Below are positions 26,089-34,763 of a stretch of DNA of 64,000 bases, in pieces. This stretch comes from Sphingomonas sp. (GTDB taxonomy: Bacteria > Pseudomonadota > Alphaproteobacteria > Sphingomonadales > Sphingomonadaceae), in assembly GCF_017304635.1 (NCBI RefSeq), contig NZ_JAFKMA010000003.1, forward strand, positions 253,001-317,000, read 5' to 3'. The first letter of the stretch is position 1; each line of letters starts with the position of its first letter. The position numbers were made by a program, and so were the translations under genes. The notes under the pieces are model-generated. The model made no database searches and was not told the origin of the DNA. It saw nothing but the letters and a program-made list of their open reading frames with translations.

Positions 26089-27039
26089 ATGAATGTGACG
26101 AATCTGGCCCGCTCACGCGCGTTGGTCCGGCTCGACGGGCCGGGTCATATCATGCCCATCACGCCGGTGACGCCACCCGACAGCAAGGTGTGGCGCGTCG
26201 TCCACTTTCCGGTGATGCTGGCGGCCTGCGCGCTGTTCCTGCTTGTCGCGGCGGTCCTGGGGCTCAAGCTGCTCGGCGTCGGCCTGGGCTATTTCAGTCA
26301 CGTGCCGGGCGCTCGTTACCTCGTGCCGCTGATCGAAGCGGCGGCGTTCATCCTCGTCTACGTCGTGTTCGTTCGGATCGTCGAGCGACGCCGCGACTTC
26401 GAGGAATTGGACAAAGCGGGCTGGCTGACCGAGGTCGGGCTGGGCTTCGGCGGCGGCCTGGCGCTGTGTCTCGCGATCTTCGGGGTCCAGGCCGCGGCGG
26501 GGGCCGTCAGCGTCGAAGGCTTCACCCTGTCGCGAGGGCTGCTGGCGCCGGCATTCACGCAGGTGTGCACGGTAATCTGCCTCGAGCTTGCGCTACGCGG
26601 GCTGTTCTTTCGACTTGCCGAGCGACTGGTGGGGAGCTGGCTGGCGTTGCTGGCGTCAGCCGCCTTTTTCGGCGGCGGCGTCCTGCTGAGCGGCATGCCG
26701 ACGAGCTCGGCGCTCGCGGCCGGGTTGCAGTCGGGGCTCCTGTTCGCGGCCGTGTACATGGTGACGCGGCGGCTGTGGGCCGCGATCGGGCTGCACGCCG
26801 CGATCGGGGTCGCCCAGATGGCGCTGTACGGCGCCAACGGCTTGGTCGTTTCGCGCGTTGCGGGACCCGACTGGCTGACAGGCGGAGCCGGCGGAGCCGA
26901 CGCTTCGCTGCCCGGGCTGGCGATTACCGCGTTGCTGGTCGCTACGCTGTTGGCGACGGCGATCCGTCGCGGACGCATCGTACGGCCGATCTGGCAAAGC
27001 GGACGCAGCGCGCCGACCGCTCAGCCTTCGTTCGGCTAG
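26089..27039 (+). CDS. CPBP/CAAX-protease-like membrane protein with degenerate active site
   Basis: 316 residues with about seven or eight membrane helices. It looks like the CPBP (CAAX protease and bacteriocin-processing) family, but the catalytic signatures are weakened. The usual EExxxR appears as LELALRG (first Glu lost), the usual FxxxH segment is AAFFGGGVLLSG without His, and a third-motif His remains in GLHAAIG. Protease activity is therefore doubtful. The ATG at 26089 is too close to GGGGG; the in-frame GTG at 26095 has better spacing, and the ATG at 26152 is also possible. The 248 bp upstream hold no gene. Confidence 0.6.
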   Translation: MNVTNLARSRALVRLDGPGHIMPITPVTPPDSKVWRVVHFPVMLAACALFLLVAAVLGLKLLGVGLGYFSHVPGARYLVPLIEAAAFILVYVVFVRIVERRRDFEELDKAGWLTEVGLGFGGGLALCLAIFGVQAAAGAVSVEGFTLSRGLLAPAFTQVCTVICLELALRGLFFRLAERLVGSWLALLASAAFFGGGVLLSGMPTSSALAAGLQSGLLFAAVYMVTRRLWAAIGLHAAIGVAQMALYGANGLVVSRVAGPDWLTGGAGGADASLPGLAITALLVATLLATAIRRGRIVRPIWQSGRSAPTAQPSFG

Positions 27040-27148
27040 GCGTAGGCCGGCTCTTCGCTCGGGCTACTCGGTAGGCCGGGCGGGCAGGCGCCTTTGTCAG
27101 GCTACGCCGTTGTGGCGGGGGCGATGTTGGTGTGATCTTTCGCGCCGC

Positions 27149-27170
27149 GCCGCCGGCAAAGCCGTCGGCC
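27149..27170 (-). repeat. Copy of a GC-rich interspersed repeat (inverted orientation)
   Basis: A 22-bp match, on the minus strand, to the repeat at 48450-48477 and 60317-60344 (core ggccgacggctttgccggcg). Confidence 0.7.
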
Positions 27171-27266
27171 GGACCGAGGCGCTATGCGCTCGTCCGCCGG
27201 CCGGGCTTGGCGATGCGCTGGCGCGCACCGGGGCGGACGGTGCCGCCCCTTCACCTTCGCCTCGCC

Positions 27267-27947
27267 TCAGCGCTTGAACAGTGTTTCCGCGGTGTGTTCG
27301 ACCGGGCCGGTCGCTTCGCCGTTGGCGGCAGCTTCGGCGTCGCGGGCGGCTTGTTCGCGTTCGGCGCGAAGCTGTTCGAGCAATGCCTCGCGGTCGCCCT
27401 CCAGTCGGGTGTCGACCGGGGCTTCGATGCCGGCCGCCTTCGCCGCTTTCGCCACCGCCGCGTCGAGCTCGCGCTGCGTCGTCAGGCCGAGCGTCACCGG
27501 ATCCTTCGGCGTGATGTTGGCGATGTTCCAGTGGCTGCGGTCGCGGATCGCCGCGATCGTCGTGCGGGTCGTGCCGATCAGGCCGGAGATCGCGCCATCG
27601 GTGATTTCCGGATGGTTGCGGATGATCCAGGCGATGCCGTCGGGCTTGTCCTGGCGCTTCGACACCGGGGTGTAGCGCGGGCCCTTGGTGCGGCGGACCT
27701 GCTCCGGACCCTTGAGCATTTGCAACGTGTAGTTCGGGTCGGCCTGGCCCTTCTCGATCTCGTCCAGCGTCAGTTCGTGCGCACGGACGGGGTCGCGGCC
27801 GGTCAGCTTGGTCGCGGCGGTGTCGTCGGCGATCGCCTGCACCTCAAGGATGTGGAGGCCGCAGAACTCGGCGATCTGCTCAAAGCTGAGCGAGGTGTTG
27901 TCGACCAGCCAGGAAGCGGTCGCGTGCGGCATGAGCGGCTGGGCCAC
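27267..27947 (-). CDS. trcR: TrcR-type cell-cycle transcriptional regulator (DUF1013)
   Basis: 226 residues. The family begins with MPHATASWLVDNTSLSFEQIAEFCGLHILEVQAIADD. It continues with a DPVRAHELTLDEIEKGQADP region, TKGPRYTPVSKRQDKPDGIAW and a helix-turn-helix-like TDGAISGLIGTTRTTI. DUF1013 proteins are conserved across alphaproteobacteria, and the Caulobacter member is named TrcR. The C-terminal 60 residues are charged and probably coiled (EALLEQLRAEREQAARDAEAA). Monocistronic by position. Confidence 0.88.
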   Translation of the reverse strand: MAQPLMPHATASWLVDNTSLSFEQIAEFCGLHILEVQAIADDTAATKLTGRDPVRAHELTLDEIEKGQADPNYTLQMLKGPEQVRRTKGPRYTPVSKRQDKPDGIAWIIRNHPEITDGAISGLIGTTRTTIAAIRDRSHWNIANITPKDPVTLGLTTQRELDAAVAKAAKAAGIEAPVDTRLEGDREALLEQLRAEREQAARDAEAAANGEATGPVEHTAETLFKR

Positions 27948-28055
27948 GATATTCTCCGTCGGAAATAAATAGGGCCGCCCCTTTCGGAGCGGCCGCGTCG
28001 TGGGGCTGACTTAATCGGTAAGCGCGGCTGGGGCAAGCATTGACCTTCCCTCCCG

Positions 28056-28083
28056 CGTCATCCCCGCGAAAGCGGGGATGACG
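28056..28083. repeat. Solo CGTCATCCCCGC hairpin (REP-like)
   Basis: A perfect 12-bp stem with a GAAA loop, just after the glycosyltransferase gene. The same arm occurs in the paired elements at 44391-44480 and 47046-47152. Confidence 0.85.
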
Positions 28084-28092
28084 AATAAGGAT

Positions 28093-29124
28093 TTAGGCGG
28101 CGATCGCATCGTCGACCGCGGGAACCAGCGCGGCGAGGAACTGGCGCGCGCTGGCGGTCCAGCTGAACCCGGCGCCATAGGCAGCGCAGGCGGTGCGGTC
28201 GCGGGTCAGCGCGGCGGCGATCGCGGCCGCCAGGTCCTCGTCCATCGCGCCGACCGCGGGGGTCAGCACGTCGACCGGCCCCGTCACCGGATAGGCCGCG
28301 ACCGGCGTGCCCGACGCCATCGCCTCGATCATCACCAGCCCGAACGTGTCGGTGCGGCTGGGAAAGACCAGAACGTCGGCGGCGGCATAGGCGGCGGCGA
28401 GGTCGGCGCCGAACTTCGCCCCCAGGAAATGCGCGGTCGGGAAGCGCGCCTGCAATTGCGCGAGCGCGGGGCCGTCGCCGACCACCACCTTGCTGCCGGG
28501 ATGCCCGTTCGCCAGGAACGCGGCGACGTTCTTCTCGACCGCGACGCGGCCGACGTAGAGCTGGATCGGCCCGGGGTTCGCCAGCGCCAGCGCGCGGATC
28601 GCCGGATCGGGCGTGACCTTGCCGAACAGCGCCAGGTCGACCCCCCGCCCCCAATGCCGCAACCGCGTCAGCCCGCGCCCGCGCAGCGTCGCCGCGATCG
28701 ACGGCGTCGCCGCCAGGATCGCCTGCGCCGGGCCATGGAACCAGCGGATGTAGCGCCACACCCAGTCCGGACTCACCCCGGTGCGTGCCGCGACGTAATC
28801 GGGGAATTGGGTGTGATAGGCGGTGGTGAATGGGAAATCGCGCGCCAGGCACCAGCGTCGTGCGGCCAGGCAGACCGGCCCCTCCGTCGCCAGATGCACC
28901 GCCTGCGCACCGAACGTCTCCAGCATCTCCCCCACCCGCGCAGTCGAGGCGAAGGCCAGCCGGATTTCCGGATAGGTCGGGCACGGCAGCGAGCGGAACA
29001 GATCGGGCGACACCACCAGCACGTCGTGGCCGAGCCGTTCGAGCTCGCCGCGCACCGCTTGCAGCGTCCGCACGACGCCGTTCACCTGGGGGCTCCAGGC
29101 GTCGGTGACGATCGCGATCCGCAT
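28093..29124 (-). CDS. GT4-family glycosyltransferase
   Basis: 343 residues, GT-B fold. The N-terminal Rossmann half begins MRIAIVTDAWSPQVNGVVRTL, typical of mannosyl- or glucosyl-transferases acting on lipids. The C-terminal half has the donor-binding LYVGRVAVEKNV and the E-x7-E-like TFGLVMIEAMASGTPV. No signal or membrane helix; a peripheral inner-membrane enzyme is likely. It starts 4 bp after the LpxH-like phosphoesterase gene, a pairing that suggests they make and process a membrane glycolipid (inference). Confidence 0.9.
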   Translation of the reverse strand: MRIAIVTDAWSPQVNGVVRTLQAVRGELERLGHDVLVVSPDLFRSLPCPTYPEIRLAFASTARVGEMLETFGAQAVHLATEGPVCLAARRWCLARDFPFTTAYHTQFPDYVAARTGVSPDWVWRYIRWFHGPAQAILAATPSIAATLRGRGLTRLRHWGRGVDLALFGKVTPDPAIRALALANPGPIQLYVGRVAVEKNVAAFLANGHPGSKVVVGDGPALAQLQARFPTAHFLGAKFGADLAAAYAAADVLVFPSRTDTFGLVMIEAMASGTPVAAYPVTGPVDVLTPAVGAMDEDLAAAIAAALTRDRTACAAYGAGFSWTASARQFLAALVPAVDDAIAA

Positions 29125-29128
29125 GGGC

Positions 29129-29995
29129 TCAGGCCGCGAGCAGGACGGGGTCGGCGGCAGGTTCGCGCGCGGCGATCTCGTCGGCCCAGTGCAGCACTTC
29201 CATCCGCCCGTCGAAATGCTCGACCAATGCGGTGCAGCCCTCGACCCAGTCACCGTCGTTATAATAGAGGACACCGCCGATCTCGCGGAATTCGGCGGTG
29301 TGGATGTGCCCGCACACGACGCCGTCGGCGCCGCGATGCACCGCCGCCTGCGCGACCACTTCCTCGTAGCGCGAGATGAACTCGACCGCGTTCTTGACGC
29401 GCGCCTTGGCGTGTTTCGACAGCGACCAGTACGGCATCCGGAACAGCCGCCGCCACGCATTGACCACGCGGTTCAGCGCCATCATCAGCTCGTACGCCTG
29501 GTCGCCGACATAGGCGAGCCAGCGGTGCGACAGCATGATCGCGTCGAACTCGTCACCGTGGAGCACCAGCAGCTTCTTGCCGTCAGCGGTTTCGTGCATC
29601 GCGTCGCGGCGGATCGCGATGCCGCCGAAATCGAGCCCGCAGAACTGGCGCACGATCTCGTCATGGTTGCCGGGAATGTAGATCACCTCGGCGCCGCGCT
29701 TGGCCCGCTTGAGCAGGCGCCAGACGACGTCGTTGTGCGCGGCCGGCCAGTGCAGCTTCTTCTTCAGCCGCCAGCCGTCGATGATGTCGCCGACCAGGTA
29801 CATCTTCTCGCTGTCGACATGGTCGAGGAAGTCGATCAGCATCTCCGCGTTGCAGCCGCGCGTGCCGAGATGCACGTCGCTGATCCAGATCGTCCGGTAC
29901 TGGCGCCGCCCGGCGATCACGCGTTCCGGGATCGCCGGTTGCGACTGGGCAAAATCGTGCACGCCGTCGCGTGCCCATGGGCTCATCTCGTTCAT
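29129..29995 (-). CDS. UDP-2,3-diacylglucosamine diphosphatase-like metallophosphoesterase
   Basis: 288 residues from the ATG at 29995 (an in-frame GTG three codons earlier is possible). Calcineurin-like metal motifs are complete: TIWISDVHLGTRG (D-x-H), LVGDIIDGWR (GD-x-x-D), YIPGNHDE (GNHD), LVLHGDEFD and GHIHTAEF. It resembles LpxH, which removes UMP from UDP-diacylglucosamine in lipid A synthesis, but LpxH is usually shorter (about 240) and this one sits with a glycosyltransferase, so a related lipid substrate is possible. GGCGGGG precedes the start. Confidence 0.85.
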   Translation of the reverse strand: MNEMSPWARDGVHDFAQSQPAIPERVIAGRRQYRTIWISDVHLGTRGCNAEMLIDFLDHVDSEKMYLVGDIIDGWRLKKKLHWPAAHNDVVWRLLKRAKRGAEVIYIPGNHDEIVRQFCGLDFGGIAIRRDAMHETADGKKLLVLHGDEFDAIMLSHRWLAYVGDQAYELMMALNRVVNAWRRLFRMPYWSLSKHAKARVKNAVEFISRYEEVVAQAAVHRGADGVVCGHIHTAEFREIGGVLYYNDGDWVEGCTALVEHFDGRMEVLHWADEIAAREPAADPVLLAA

Positions 29996-30088
29996 GTCGC
30001 GCACCCCGCCTTGCTGACGAGGAGCCCAATGGACATGAAATGTTACAGTTGGAATCGTGCCGGTTTCACGAAGCCGTCACAAAGCCGC

Positions 30089-30706
30089 TCAGGCGTCGAT
30101 CGCGATATGCCCCGGCAGGTCGGCGACGCGTGCCAGCCACGCCTCCACCGCCGGATAAAGATGCAGTTCGAACCGGCCGCCCTCGGCGACATGGGTGTAG
30201 GCGTAGAGCGCGATATCGGCGAGGCTGAAGCGCCCGCCCGCGAAGAACGGCGTGCGCGACAGATGCTCGTCCATCAGCGTCAGCGCCGCCTCCCCCGCGG
30301 CATGCTTGGCGGGCAGCATCGCGCGCTGGAGATCGGTCAGATTGTCCTCGCCGACCCAGCCGTACCAGAAGCGCAGCGTCGCGACGTTGGGCTCGTGGTT
30401 ATACTGCTCCCAGAACATCCAGCGCAGCATGTCGGCGCGATCGAACCGGTCGTGCGGGATCAGGTCGGACCCGTCCGCCAGGTAACAGCACGCCGCGTTG
30501 CTTTCCGGCAGGTAGTCGTCCCCGACCTGCAACACCGGGATGCGGCCATTGGCGTTGACCGCGTCCAGGAACGCCGGCGAGCGCGTCTCGCCGGCCATGA
30601 TGTCGTATTCGCGCCGCTCGATCGGAATGCCGAGATGCGCCGCGGTCAGCCGGATCTTGTAGCAATTCCCCGACCGGGCATATTCGTGCAGGATCAGATT
30701 GGCCAC
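30089..30706 (-). CDS. Glutathione S-transferase family protein
   Basis: 205 residues starting at a GTG preceded by GGGAGAG. N-terminal thioredoxin-like domain: LILHEYARSGNCYKIRLTAA (probable catalytic Ser/Cys near residues 10-13), NANGRIPVLQV and LPESNAACCYLAD. Helical C-terminal domain: GGRFSLADIALYAYTHVAE. Unrelated in close sequence to the GST at 23189. Substrate unknown. Confidence 0.88.
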   Translation of the reverse strand: MANLILHEYARSGNCYKIRLTAAHLGIPIERREYDIMAGETRSPAFLDAVNANGRIPVLQVGDDYLPESNAACCYLADGSDLIPHDRFDRADMLRWMFWEQYNHEPNVATLRFWYGWVGEDNLTDLQRAMLPAKHAAGEAALTLMDEHLSRTPFFAGGRFSLADIALYAYTHVAEGGRFELHLYPAVEAWLARVADLPGHIAIDA

Positions 30707-30794
30707 GTGGCGCTCTCCCAATTCGTTGGCGGCAGGAAAGCCGCCACCGCCGCTTCCGTCCAACCAATTCTGCCGGATGGTCGATCAGCCGGGC

Positions 30795-31805
30795 TTATCC
30801 ATCGCCGATCGTCAGCACGACTTTCCCGACATGCTCGCCCGCTTCCATCCGGCGGTGAGCGTCGGCGGCCTGGGCGAGGGGGTAGGTGCGGTCGATCGCC
30901 GGCTTGAGCCGTCCCGCCTCGACATGCGGCCAGACGGTACGGGCGATCTCGTCGGCGACGGCGGTCTTGAACGCGACCGAGCGCGGGCGGAGCGTCGATC
31001 CGGTCAGCGTCAGGCGGCGGCGCATGATCTCGAATACCGGGACGGTGGCCATCGGCCCGCCCTGCACCGCGATCGAGACGTGGCGGCCGTCATCGGCCAG
31101 GCATTGCAGGTTGCGCGCGACATAGTCGCCGCCGACCATGTCGAGCACGACCTGAACGCCGTTGCCGTCGGTCGCCGCCTTCACCTCGGCGACGAAATCT
31201 TGGGTCTTGTAGTCGATCGCATGATCGGCGCCGAGCGCCTTCGCCTGCGCGCACTTCTCGTCGCTGCCCGCGGTCACGATCACGGTCACCCCGAACAGCT
31301 TGCACAGCTTGATCGCCATCGTGCCGATGCCGCTGGTACCGCCATGGACCAGCACCGTGTCGCCCTCCGCCGCGTAGCCGCGCTCGAACAGGTTGGTCCA
31401 CACGGTGAATAACGTCTCGGGCATCGCCGCCGCTTCGACCAGCGACAGCGCGTGTGGCACCGGCAGGCACTGGCCGTAGGGCGCGACGGCATATTCGGCA
31501 TAGCCGCCGCCCGCGATCAGCGCACAGACCGGCTGGCCGACCAGTTCGGGCGCGACGCCCTCGCCGACCGCGGCGATCGTGCCCGCGACCTCCAGCCCCA
31601 GGATCGACGGCGCGCCCGGCGGCGGCGGGTACATGCCGGCGCGCTGCAACAGTTCGGGGCGATTGATCCCGGCGGCGGCGACGCGGATCAGCACCTCGCC
31701 CTCGCTCGCTCGCGGCACCGGCCGCTCGACGATCTCCAGCACTTCCGGCCCGCCGGGCGTCGCCGGGTCGATCGCGCGCATCACGCTTGGAATTGCCTGC
31801 CCCAT
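30795..31805 (-). CDS. NAD(P)H-quinone oxidoreductase (zinc-less MDR family)
   Basis: 336 residues. The GroES-like N-terminal domain has GINRPELLQRAGMYPPPPGAP and LGLEVAGTIAAVG; the nucleotide-binding fold has VLVHGGTSGIGTMAIKL. The zinc ligands of alcohol dehydrogenases are absent, as in quinone oxidoreductases of the QOR/PIG3 type. Two ATG codons (31805 and 31781) are possible starts and neither has a clear ribosome-binding site. It is divergent from the DUF1192 gene with 46 bp between them, so both promoters must be compact. Confidence 0.9.
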   Translation of the reverse strand: MGQAIPSVMRAIDPATPGGPEVLEIVERPVPRASEGEVLIRVAAAGINRPELLQRAGMYPPPPGAPSILGLEVAGTIAAVGEGVAPELVGQPVCALIAGGGYAEYAVAPYGQCLPVPHALSLVEAAAMPETLFTVWTNLFERGYAAEGDTVLVHGGTSGIGTMAIKLCKLFGVTVIVTAGSDEKCAQAKALGADHAIDYKTQDFVAEVKAATDGNGVQVVLDMVGGDYVARNLQCLADDGRHVSIAVQGGPMATVPVFEIMRRRLTLTGSTLRPRSVAFKTAVADEIARTVWPHVEAGRLKPAIDRTYPLAQAADAHRRMEAGEHVGKVVLTIGDG

Positions 31806-31851
31806 CGCGCCGTTATTGACATCGGCCTCGCCGCGGTCAACGACTCGCCGC

Positions 31852-32046
31852 ATGGATTCCGAGGAGAATCTGCCGCGCCCCGGCGACCCGCTCGCGCTCC
31901 TGGTCAAGCAGGATCTCGATCCGCTGTCGGTCGCCGAGCTCGAAGCGCGCATCGCGACGCTGGAGGGCGAGGTGCAGCGAATAAAAAATCATATTCAACG
32001 CGCCGTTAACCATCGCGCAAGCGCCGACGCCTTATTCAAGCGATGA
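31852..32046 (+). CDS. DUF1192-family small protein
   Basis: 64 residues. The family signature DPLALLVKQDLDPLSVAELEARIATLEGEVQRIKN is clear: a short N-terminal stretch, then one amphipathic coiled-coil helix with heptad hydrophobics. Function unknown, conserved in alphaproteobacteria. It lies 154 bp upstream of clpA. Confidence 0.85.
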   Translation: MDSEENLPRPGDPLALLVKQDLDPLSVAELEARIATLEGEVQRIKNHIQRAVNHRASADALFKR

Positions 32047-32200
32047 GCGCGAACCGCATCCTCGCGCCGGCCCGAACTTCGACGAGGGCGAGCCGACAGG
32101 ATGATGCGGATATCGGCCGGCGCTTGATGCGGGGCCCTTCCCTTCCGACATTAGCGGAAAGGGCCGTGCGTTCCCGCGGCCCGTCAGGAGTAAAGTCATA

Positions 32201-34519
32201 ATGCCGAGTTTCGCCTCCGCGCTCGAAACCACCCTGCACAAGGCGCTCGAAGCCGCCAGCTCGCGGCGCCACGAATATGCGACGCTCGAACATCTGCTGC
32301 TCGCGCTGATCGACGACGAGCATGCGTCGAAGGTCATGTCGGCCTGCGGCGTCGAGCTCGACGACCTGCGCACGACGGTGGCGCACTATCTCGACACCGA
32401 GCTCGACGCGCTGAAGGTCGACAAGGCGACCGATCCGTCACCGACCAGCGGGTTCCAGCGCGTCGTCCAGCGCGCGATCCTGCACGTCCAGAGCTCGGGC
32501 CGCGACGAAGTGACCGGCGCCAACGTGCTGGTCGCCCTGTTCAGCGAGCGCGAGAGCTATGCGGTCTATTTCCTGCAACAGCAGGACATGAGCCGGCTCG
32601 ACGCGGTCAGCTACCTCAGCCACGGCGTCGGAAAGGGCGGCGCCGCGGCCGAAGCGACGACCCCCAAGGGCGCCGCCGAGGAAGAGAAACCGGCCAAGGG
32701 CGACAAGGGCAAGAGCGAATCCGCGCTCAAGCAGTTCACCGTGGACCTCAACGAAAAGGCGAAGACCGGTAAGGTCGACCCGCTGATCGGGCGCATGGCG
32801 GAGGTCGATCGCACGGTGCAAATCCTGTGCCGCCGGTCGAAGAACAACCCGCTCTATGTCGGCGATCCCGGCGTCGGCAAGACCGCGATCGCGGAAGGGC
32901 TCGCGCGCAAGATCGTCGAGGGCGACGTGCCCGACGTGCTCAAGCCCGCCGTCATCTATTCGCTCGACATGGGCGCGCTGCTCGCCGGCACGCGCTATCG
33001 CGGCGATTTCGAGGAGCGGTTGAAGGCGGTCGTGACCGAACTCGAGAAGATGCCCGACGCGATCCTGTTCATCGACGAGATCCACACCGTGATCGGCGCT
33101 GGCGCCACCAGCGGCGGCGCGATGGACGCGTCGAACCTGCTCAAGCCCGCTCTGTCGGGCGGGACGATCCGCTGCATCGGATCGACCACCTACAAGGAGT
33201 TCCGCAACCATTTCGAAAAGGACCGCGCGCTGCTGCGCCGGTTCCAGAAGATCGACGTCAACGAACCGACGATCGAGGATACGGTGAAGATCCTCGCCGG
33301 CCTGCGCTCGGCGTTCGAGGATCATCACAAGGTCAAGTACACGCCCGATGCGATCAAGGCGGCGGTCGAACTGTCGTCGCGCTACATCAACGACCGCAAG
33401 CTGCCCGACAAGGCGATCGACGTGATCGACGAGGTCGGCGCGATGCAGATGCTGGTGCCGCCGTCGAAGCGCAAGAAGACCATCACCACCAAGGAGATCG
33501 AGGCGGTGATCGCGACGATGGCGCGTATCCCGCCGAAATCGGTATCGAAGGACGATACGCTCGCGCTCGCGACGCTAGAGACCGACCTGAAGCGCGTGGT
33601 GTTCGGCCAGAACGAGGCGATCGAGAAACTGTCCTCGGCGATCAAGCTGAGCCGGGCCGGCCTGCGTGATCCCGACAAGCCAATCGGCAATTACCTGTTC
33701 ACCGGGCCGACCGGCGTCGGCAAGACCGAGGTCGCGCGCCAGCTCGCCTCGATCCTGGGCATCCCGCTGCAACGGTTCGACATGTCCGAGTATATGGAGC
33801 GCCATTCGGTCAGCCGGCTGATCGGCGCGCCGCCGGGCTATGTCGGGTTCGATCAGGGTGGCCTGTTGACCGACGCGGTCGACCAGCAGCCGCATTGCGT
33901 GCTGCTGCTCGACGAGATCGAGAAGGCGCATCCGGACCTGTTCAACATCCTGTTGCAGGTGATGGATAACGGCCGCCTGACCGACCAGCACGGCAAGTCG
34001 GTCGACTTCCGCAACGTCATCCTCATCATGACGACGAACGCGGGTGCCAGCGACATGGCGCGCGAGACGCTCGGTTTCGGCAACCTGACGCGCGAGGGCG
34101 AGGACGAGCAGGCGGTGCAGAAGATGTTCACGCCGGAGTTCCGCAACCGGCTCGATGCGATCGTGCCGTTCGGCTACCTCCCGCCGGAAGTGGTCGCGCG
34201 CGTGGTCGACAAGTTCATCCTGCAGCTCGAACTGCAGCTGGCCGACCGCAACGTCCACATCAACTTGGACGACGAATCGAAGGCGTGGCTGACCGCGAAG
34301 GGCTATGACAAGCTGTACGGCGCGCGTCCGATGGGCCGCCTGATCCAGGAGAAGATCAAGCAGCCGCTGGCCGAGGAACTGCTGTTCGGCAAGCTGGTCC
34401 ATGGCGGCGAGGTGACGGTGAAGATGAAGGACGGCGCACTATCCTTCGCGATCGAACCCGCCGCGCCGAAAAAGCCGGGCAAGAAGGGCGGCAGCAAGAC
34501 GGTGAAGGCCGACGCCTGA
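32201..34519 (+). CDS. clpA: ATP-dependent Clp protease ATP-binding subunit ClpA
   Basis: 772 residues, usual length for ClpA. The N-terminal double Clp repeat (about residues 1-140, RRHEYATLEHLLLALIDD) is followed by a charged linker and two AAA+ modules. D1 Walker A is GDPGVGKTAIAEG and Walker B ILFIDEIHT; D2 Walker A is GPTGVGKTEVARQ and Walker B LLLDEIEKAHPD, with the conserved SEYMERHSVSRLIGAPPGYVG. It unfolds substrates for ClpP. The usual upstream partner clpS is absent here. The start is preceded by AGGAG. Confidence 0.95.
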   Translation: MPSFASALETTLHKALEAASSRRHEYATLEHLLLALIDDEHASKVMSACGVELDDLRTTVAHYLDTELDALKVDKATDPSPTSGFQRVVQRAILHVQSSGRDEVTGANVLVALFSERESYAVYFLQQQDMSRLDAVSYLSHGVGKGGAAAEATTPKGAAEEEKPAKGDKGKSESALKQFTVDLNEKAKTGKVDPLIGRMAEVDRTVQILCRRSKNNPLYVGDPGVGKTAIAEGLARKIVEGDVPDVLKPAVIYSLDMGALLAGTRYRGDFEERLKAVVTELEKMPDAILFIDEIHTVIGAGATSGGAMDASNLLKPALSGGTIRCIGSTTYKEFRNHFEKDRALLRRFQKIDVNEPTIEDTVKILAGLRSAFEDHHKVKYTPDAIKAAVELSSRYINDRKLPDKAIDVIDEVGAMQMLVPPSKRKKTITTKEIEAVIATMARIPPKSVSKDDTLALATLETDLKRVVFGQNEAIEKLSSAIKLSRAGLRDPDKPIGNYLFTGPTGVGKTEVARQLASILGIPLQRFDMSEYMERHSVSRLIGAPPGYVGFDQGGLLTDAVDQQPHCVLLLDEIEKAHPDLFNILLQVMDNGRLTDQHGKSVDFRNVILIMTTNAGASDMARETLGFGNLTREGEDEQAVQKMFTPEFRNRLDAIVPFGYLPPEVVARVVDKFILQLELQLADRNVHINLDDESKAWLTAKGYDKLYGARPMGRLIQEKIKQPLAEELLFGKLVHGGEVTVKMKDGALSFAIEPAAPKKPGKKGGSKTVKADA

Positions 34520-34544
34520 CGCCGCCACGCGGTAAATGACGAAC

Positions 34545-34570
34545 GGGCCGGGGAAGTGATTCCCCGGCCC
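34545..34570 (+). terminator. Hairpin after clpA (weak terminator)
   Basis: An 11-bp perfect stem GGGCCGGGGAA/TTCCCCGGCCC with a GTGA loop, 25 bp after the clpA stop. No T-tract follows, so termination may be inefficient or Rho-assisted. Confidence 0.5.
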
Positions 34571-34599
34571 ATGTCGTTGGCGCCCGCCTCCTGCCGCGT

Positions 34600-34672
34600 G
34601 CTCCTGCGAAAGCAGGAGCCCAGGATTACGAGCGCTGCCGATCTTGGCTCTGGGTTCCTGCTTTCGCAGGAA
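34600..34672. repeat. REP-like inverted repeat (GCTCCTGCGAAAGCAGGAGC family)
   Basis: The left hairpin GCTCCTGC-GAAA-GCAGGAGC and the right one TTCCTGC-TTTC-GCAGGAA surround a variable centre. A second copy is at 45924-45996. Confidence 0.85.
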
Positions 34673-34763
34673 CGCGGATGTGCTGCCGAAACGTCGCCTC
34701 TGTCCAATCCGTGGCCGCTCGACCCGTTTATTCTCGCGTCGCGAGAAACGAGGGGAACGGGTC

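Noticed and set aside
26089..27039. Abortive-infection defence protein
   Set aside because: CPBP proteins are sometimes labelled Abi, but the catalytic residues are degenerate and there is no defence context.
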